This document shows, piece by piece, positions 61,368 to 64,000 of a stretch of 64,000 nucleotides of DNA. The notes beneath the pieces were generated by a model that saw only the letters and a program-made list of their open reading frames with translations, was not told the origin of the DNA and ran no database searches. Position numbers and translations under genes: made by a program. This DNA is from Nonlabens antarcticus (GTDB taxonomy: Bacteria; Bacteroidota; Bacteroidia; Flavobacteriales; Flavobacteriaceae): the NCBI RefSeq assembly GCF_015356755.1, contig NZ_JADFCO010000060.1, positions 62,001 to 126,000 of the forward strand. Reading direction: 5' to 3'. The first letter of the stretch is position 1. Every line of letters starts with the position of its first letter.

Positions 61368-64000
61368 ATGAAATTAAGTTATAACAATCTCAATAAAATC
61401 CTAGGATGGACGGTCTTCCTTATCGCTCTAACTATTTACTGGCTTACCGTAGAACCTACCGTAAGTTTCTGGGATGCTGGAGAATACATCACAACATCCG
61501 TTAAGCTTGAGGTGGGTCACCCACCAGGAGCACCACTCTATCAAATGATGATTGCAACAGCCGCCATATTTGCAACAGAGGCGACAAAAATTGCCTACAT
61601 GGTCAATCTCATGTCTGCTTTCTCGAGCGCGCTTACCATTTTATTTATGTTTTGGTCGCTCACTCTGCTCTTAAAAAGACATATTTTAAAAGATAGACTG
61701 GATGAAACCATGATTTTAGGTGCAGCTTTCATAGGGTCGCTAGCGTTTACCGTTTCTGATAGTTTCTGGTTCAATGCCGTTGAAGCAGAAGTTTACGCAC
61801 CCGCTTCACTCATTATGAGCAGCATGTTTTATCTGGGATTGCTGTGGGAACGCGATATGATGCTCCCTCGCGGCAACCGCTGGCTCATTCTCATGTCGTT
61901 CATCATAGGACTCTCTTTTGGAGTTCACTTTTTAGGAATTCTTACTATTCCCGCTATTGGAATGCTATGGTATTTTAGACACTACAGAAAAATCACTCCG
62001 CTTAACTTTATTGTCGCATTGGTTTCTGTAACTGCCGTACTCCTCTTTGTTTTCAAACTATTGTTGCCTTACACACTTAGTATTTTTGGTTATTTAGAGG
62101 TGTTTTTTGTAAATGAAATAGGCTTGCCGTTCAATAGCGGTACCATCATCGCATTCTTACTTATTGTAGCCGTATTTATCGGATTAATTTCGCTTTCGCG
62201 AAAGCGGAACAAACCTCTTTTAAACACCGTGACATTATGTATCATGTTTGTATTGATAGGGTTTTCCAGTTGGACGATGTTGCCTATAAGAGCTAATGCG
62301 GGAACTCCCATAAATGAAAACAACCCTAACGATGCTAGGGCGCTACTCTCTTATTACAATAGGGAGCAATACCCAGCTCCAGCACTTTTCTACGGTGAAT
62401 CTTTTACAGATATGTACTCTGGACTTGATCCAGATGAGCCCTACATAGATGAAAAACCAAAATATGAGCGCAATTATGAGACTGGTGAATATGTAATTGT
62501 GAATGAGTATAAAAATGCTGTACAGAATACAAATAATGCGCATAAAGGTGTTTTTCCTCGCATGACAGATGCCAGCCGTGCTGGGAACTATGTCGATTTT
62601 ATGGGCGGTCTAGAGTATGAGATCAAACCAGGTTACAAGGGCAATCAGGAATTATTGAGTGTTCTAGATGATTATGAGCGGCAGTTTGAACGCGGCAGGA
62701 TCACCTCAGATGAATATATTAAGGTTATATCATCACTAGGAGAAGCTATTGATATTAAAAAACCTTCATTTGCTCAAAACCTAAACTATCTCGCGAGCTT
62801 TCAAATAAGCTACATGTATATGCGTTATTTCATGTGGAATTTTGCAGGAAAACAAAACGATGTTCAAGGGACCTGGGATCGATTTGATGGTAACTGGATG
62901 AGCGGGATTACATTTATTGATTCTTGGCGTTTAGGATCTCAAGATGATTTGAGCCAGGACATGCTCCATAACAAAGGACGTAATTTTTATTTCTTCCTTC
63001 CCTTACTATTAGGCGTTTTAGGAGCTGTATTCCATGCTAAAAATGATCCGAAATCGTTTTTTGTAACGTTGATGCTATTTTTATTCACGGGATTAGCGGT
63101 CATTATTTACCTCAACCAGAGCATGTTCCAGGTGCGAGAACGTGATTATGCCTATGTAGGATCCTTTTTAGTATTTGCCATGTGGATAGGAATAGGTGTT
63201 TATGCTCTTTATGATGCGATACGAGAGAAGGTAAAGAGCCCGGTCATGAAGTATGTTACTCTAGGAATATGCTTTCTTGCCGTACCCTTCTTGATGGGGT
63301 TCCAGAATTGGGACGATCACGATAGGTCTGAAAAGTACACCGCACTTTCCAGCGCTAAAAAATACTTAGACAGTTGTTTACCTAATGCGCTCATATTTAC
63401 CATAGGCGATAATGATACTTTCCCACTGTGGTACGCACAGGAAGTGGAAGGTTATCGTACTGACGTTCGCATAGTTTGTACTTCTCTGTTAAGTACAGAC
63501 TGGTATATGGATGACATGAAAAAACAGGCGTATGAAAGTGCTCCAGTTCCCTCTACTTTAACTCATGACAAGTATGTATATGGGACCCGAGACGCTTTAT
63601 GGTATGCCGAAAAAGAGCGTATTCAAACTAGATTGAGAGAGGCACAAGGAGATCCTAATTATGTATTTCCAGACACTATGAATCTGGATAAATGGATGGA
63701 ATGGGTTGCTAGTGAAAGTAAGCTTACTCAAGAATTGATGCGCAATGATCATAGCGAGCACACCTTCCCAACTCGATCCATACGTATTCCTGTAAACAAG
63801 GAAGCCGTCCTTAAAAACGGAGTTGTTGCCGCAAAGGATGCTGATAAAATTGTGGATGATATAGTCATTACTATTAATTCAAATCTAGTTTACAAAAACC
63901 GCATGTTCATGCTAGACATCATTAATGCAAATAATTGGGAACGTCCTATTTATTTCTCTGGTGGTGCCTTCGGTGATGAGGATTATATCTGGATGAAAGA
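61368..64000 (+). CDS. DUF2723 integral membrane protein (partial, runs off the right edge)
   Basis: The first 877 residues of a large membrane protein; the full family length is roughly 1000-1100. From ATG 61368 (MKLSYNNLNKILGWTVFLI) the protein has WLTVEPTVSFWDAGEYITTSVKLEVGHPPGAPLYQM, where DAGE and GHPPG are the conserved opening of DUF2723. About ten membrane segments follow, with FWFNAVEAEVYA in the second block. A large soluble part then includes a second hydrophobic block and ANNWERPIYFSGG near the edge. The family looks like a GT-C glycosyltransferase (protein O-mannosyltransferase-like), with the acidic DAGE as catalytic site. It could use polyprenyl-phosphate sugar from a GT2 enzyme such as that at 13.1 kb. 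A palindrome copy is translated SLSRKR. Confidence 0.9.
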   Translation, partial: MKLSYNNLNKILGWTVFLIALTIYWLTVEPTVSFWDAGEYITTSVKLEVGHPPGAPLYQMMIATAAIFATEATKIAYMVNLMSAFSSALTILFMFWSLTLLLKRHILKDRLDETMILGAAFIGSLAFTVSDSFWFNAVEAEVYAPASLIMSSMFYLGLLWERDMMLPRGNRWLILMSFIIGLSFGVHFLGILTIPAIGMLWYFRHYRKITPLNFIVALVSVTAVLLFVFKLLLPYTLSIFGYLEVFFVNEIGLPFNSGTIIAFLLIVAVFIGLISLSRKRNKPLLNTVTLCIMFVLIGFSSWTMLPIRANAGTPINENNPNDARALLSYYNREQYPAPALFYGESFTDMYSGLDPDEPYIDEKPKYERNYETGEYVIVNEYKNAVQNTNNAHKGVFPRMTDASRAGNYVDFMGGLEYEIKPGYKGNQELLSVLDDYERQFERGRITSDEYIKVISSLGEAIDIKKPSFAQNLNYLASFQISYMYMRYFMWNFAGKQNDVQGTWDRFDGNWMSGITFIDSWRLGSQDDLSQDMLHNKGRNFYFFLPLLLGVLGAVFHAKNDPKSFFVTLMLFLFTGLAVIIYLNQSMFQVRERDYAYVGSFLVFAMWIGIGVYALYDAIREKVKSPVMKYVTLGICFLAVPFLMGFQNWDDHDRSEKYTALSSAKKYLDSCLPNALIFTIGDNDTFPLWYAQEVEGYRTDVRIVCTSLLSTDWYMDDMKKQAYESAPVPSTLTHDKYVYGTRDALWYAEKERIQTRLREAQGDPNYVFPDTMNLDKWMEWVASESKLTQELMRNDHSEHTFPTRSIRIPVNKEAVLKNGVVAAKDADKIVDDIVITINSNLVYKNRMFMLDIINANNWERPIYFSGGAFGDEDYIWMK
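62191..62206. repeat. Dispersed palindrome, copy 12 (in the DUF2723 gene)
   Basis: Perfect 16-bp copy, translated LSRKR in a loop after a membrane segment. Together with copies 1 and 3 it shows that all three frames are used. Confidence 0.95.

Noticed and set aside
1-64000. Defence system, CRISPR array, prophage or integron
   Set aside because: I looked for nucleases, restriction enzymes, capsid or tail genes and repeat-spacer structure and found none apart from the RAYT.

Overview
The window looks like core chromosome of a marine member of the Flavobacteriaceae (Bacteroidota). Indicators are: type IX secretion and gliding genes (SprA, a RemB-like barrel, a cargo protein with a type A sorting tail), an alternative complex III respiratory cluster, DUF4296, DUF4271 and DUF2723 family proteins, several TAnnTTTG-type promoter boxes, and an absence of obvious Shine-Dalgarno sites. 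A 16-bp palindrome, CGCTTTCGCGAAAGCG, is scattered through it (12 intact cores and 3 decayed copies), inside and between genes. I think it is typical of the Nonlabens/Dokdonia neighbourhood, but that placement is inference.

Layout. 1-2.4 kb: tail of an aldehyde dehydrogenase, then an overlapping operon trmB - LysE-type exporter - alkyltransferase-like protein (minus strand). 2.5-8.6 kb: a MurG-like glycosyltransferase overlapping tail to tail with a PhoR/PhoB-like two-component pair, a T9SS cargo protein and a LuxE-like acyl-protein synthetase. 8.8-15.4 kb: tyrS with a previously unlisted 58-residue membrane protein behind it, an NAD-dependent epimerase, the operon polyprenol-phosphate glycosyltransferase - dihydroorotase - DUF4296 lipoprotein, then DUF4271 and hemD. 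15.4-19.6 kb: pckA, DUF423, a saccharopine dehydrogenase family protein and a YugP-like metallopeptidase. 19.7-32.3 kb (all minus strand): a gliding/envelope block ruvA - sprA - gcvH - vanZ - tonB - tonB - remB-like. 32.4-40.6 kb: malic enzyme fused to phosphotransacetylase, a REP-associated tyrosine transposase with its REP hairpins, a cytochrome P450, a modular secreted protein, ruvB and a peroxiredoxin.

40.7-52.3 kb: the electron-transport operon actABCDEF-coxB-coxA on the minus strand. It encodes the quinol:cytochrome c oxidoreductase alternative complex III and subunits II and I of the aa3-type oxidase it feeds. 52.5-58.4 kb: a SPOR-domain protein and the rimP-nusA-infB operon, with a terminator-like hairpin in the rimP leader. 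58.7-64 kb: a glycerophosphodiester phosphodiesterase, a group III truncated haemoglobin, a small membrane protein, tRNA-Gln(UUG), and the start of a DUF2723 membrane protein that runs off the edge.

I found no prophage, CRISPR array, defence island or biosynthetic gene cluster. The most unusual material is small in scale: the dispersed palindrome, which is translated in all three frames inside core genes; the covarying REP hairpins around the transposase; the attenuator-like hairpin before rimP; operator-like dyads before the respiratory operon and the haemoglobin gene; and a TonB-C-like domain at the N-terminus of the RemB-like barrel. Function statements come from reading the translations against remembered families. 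No database search was run.
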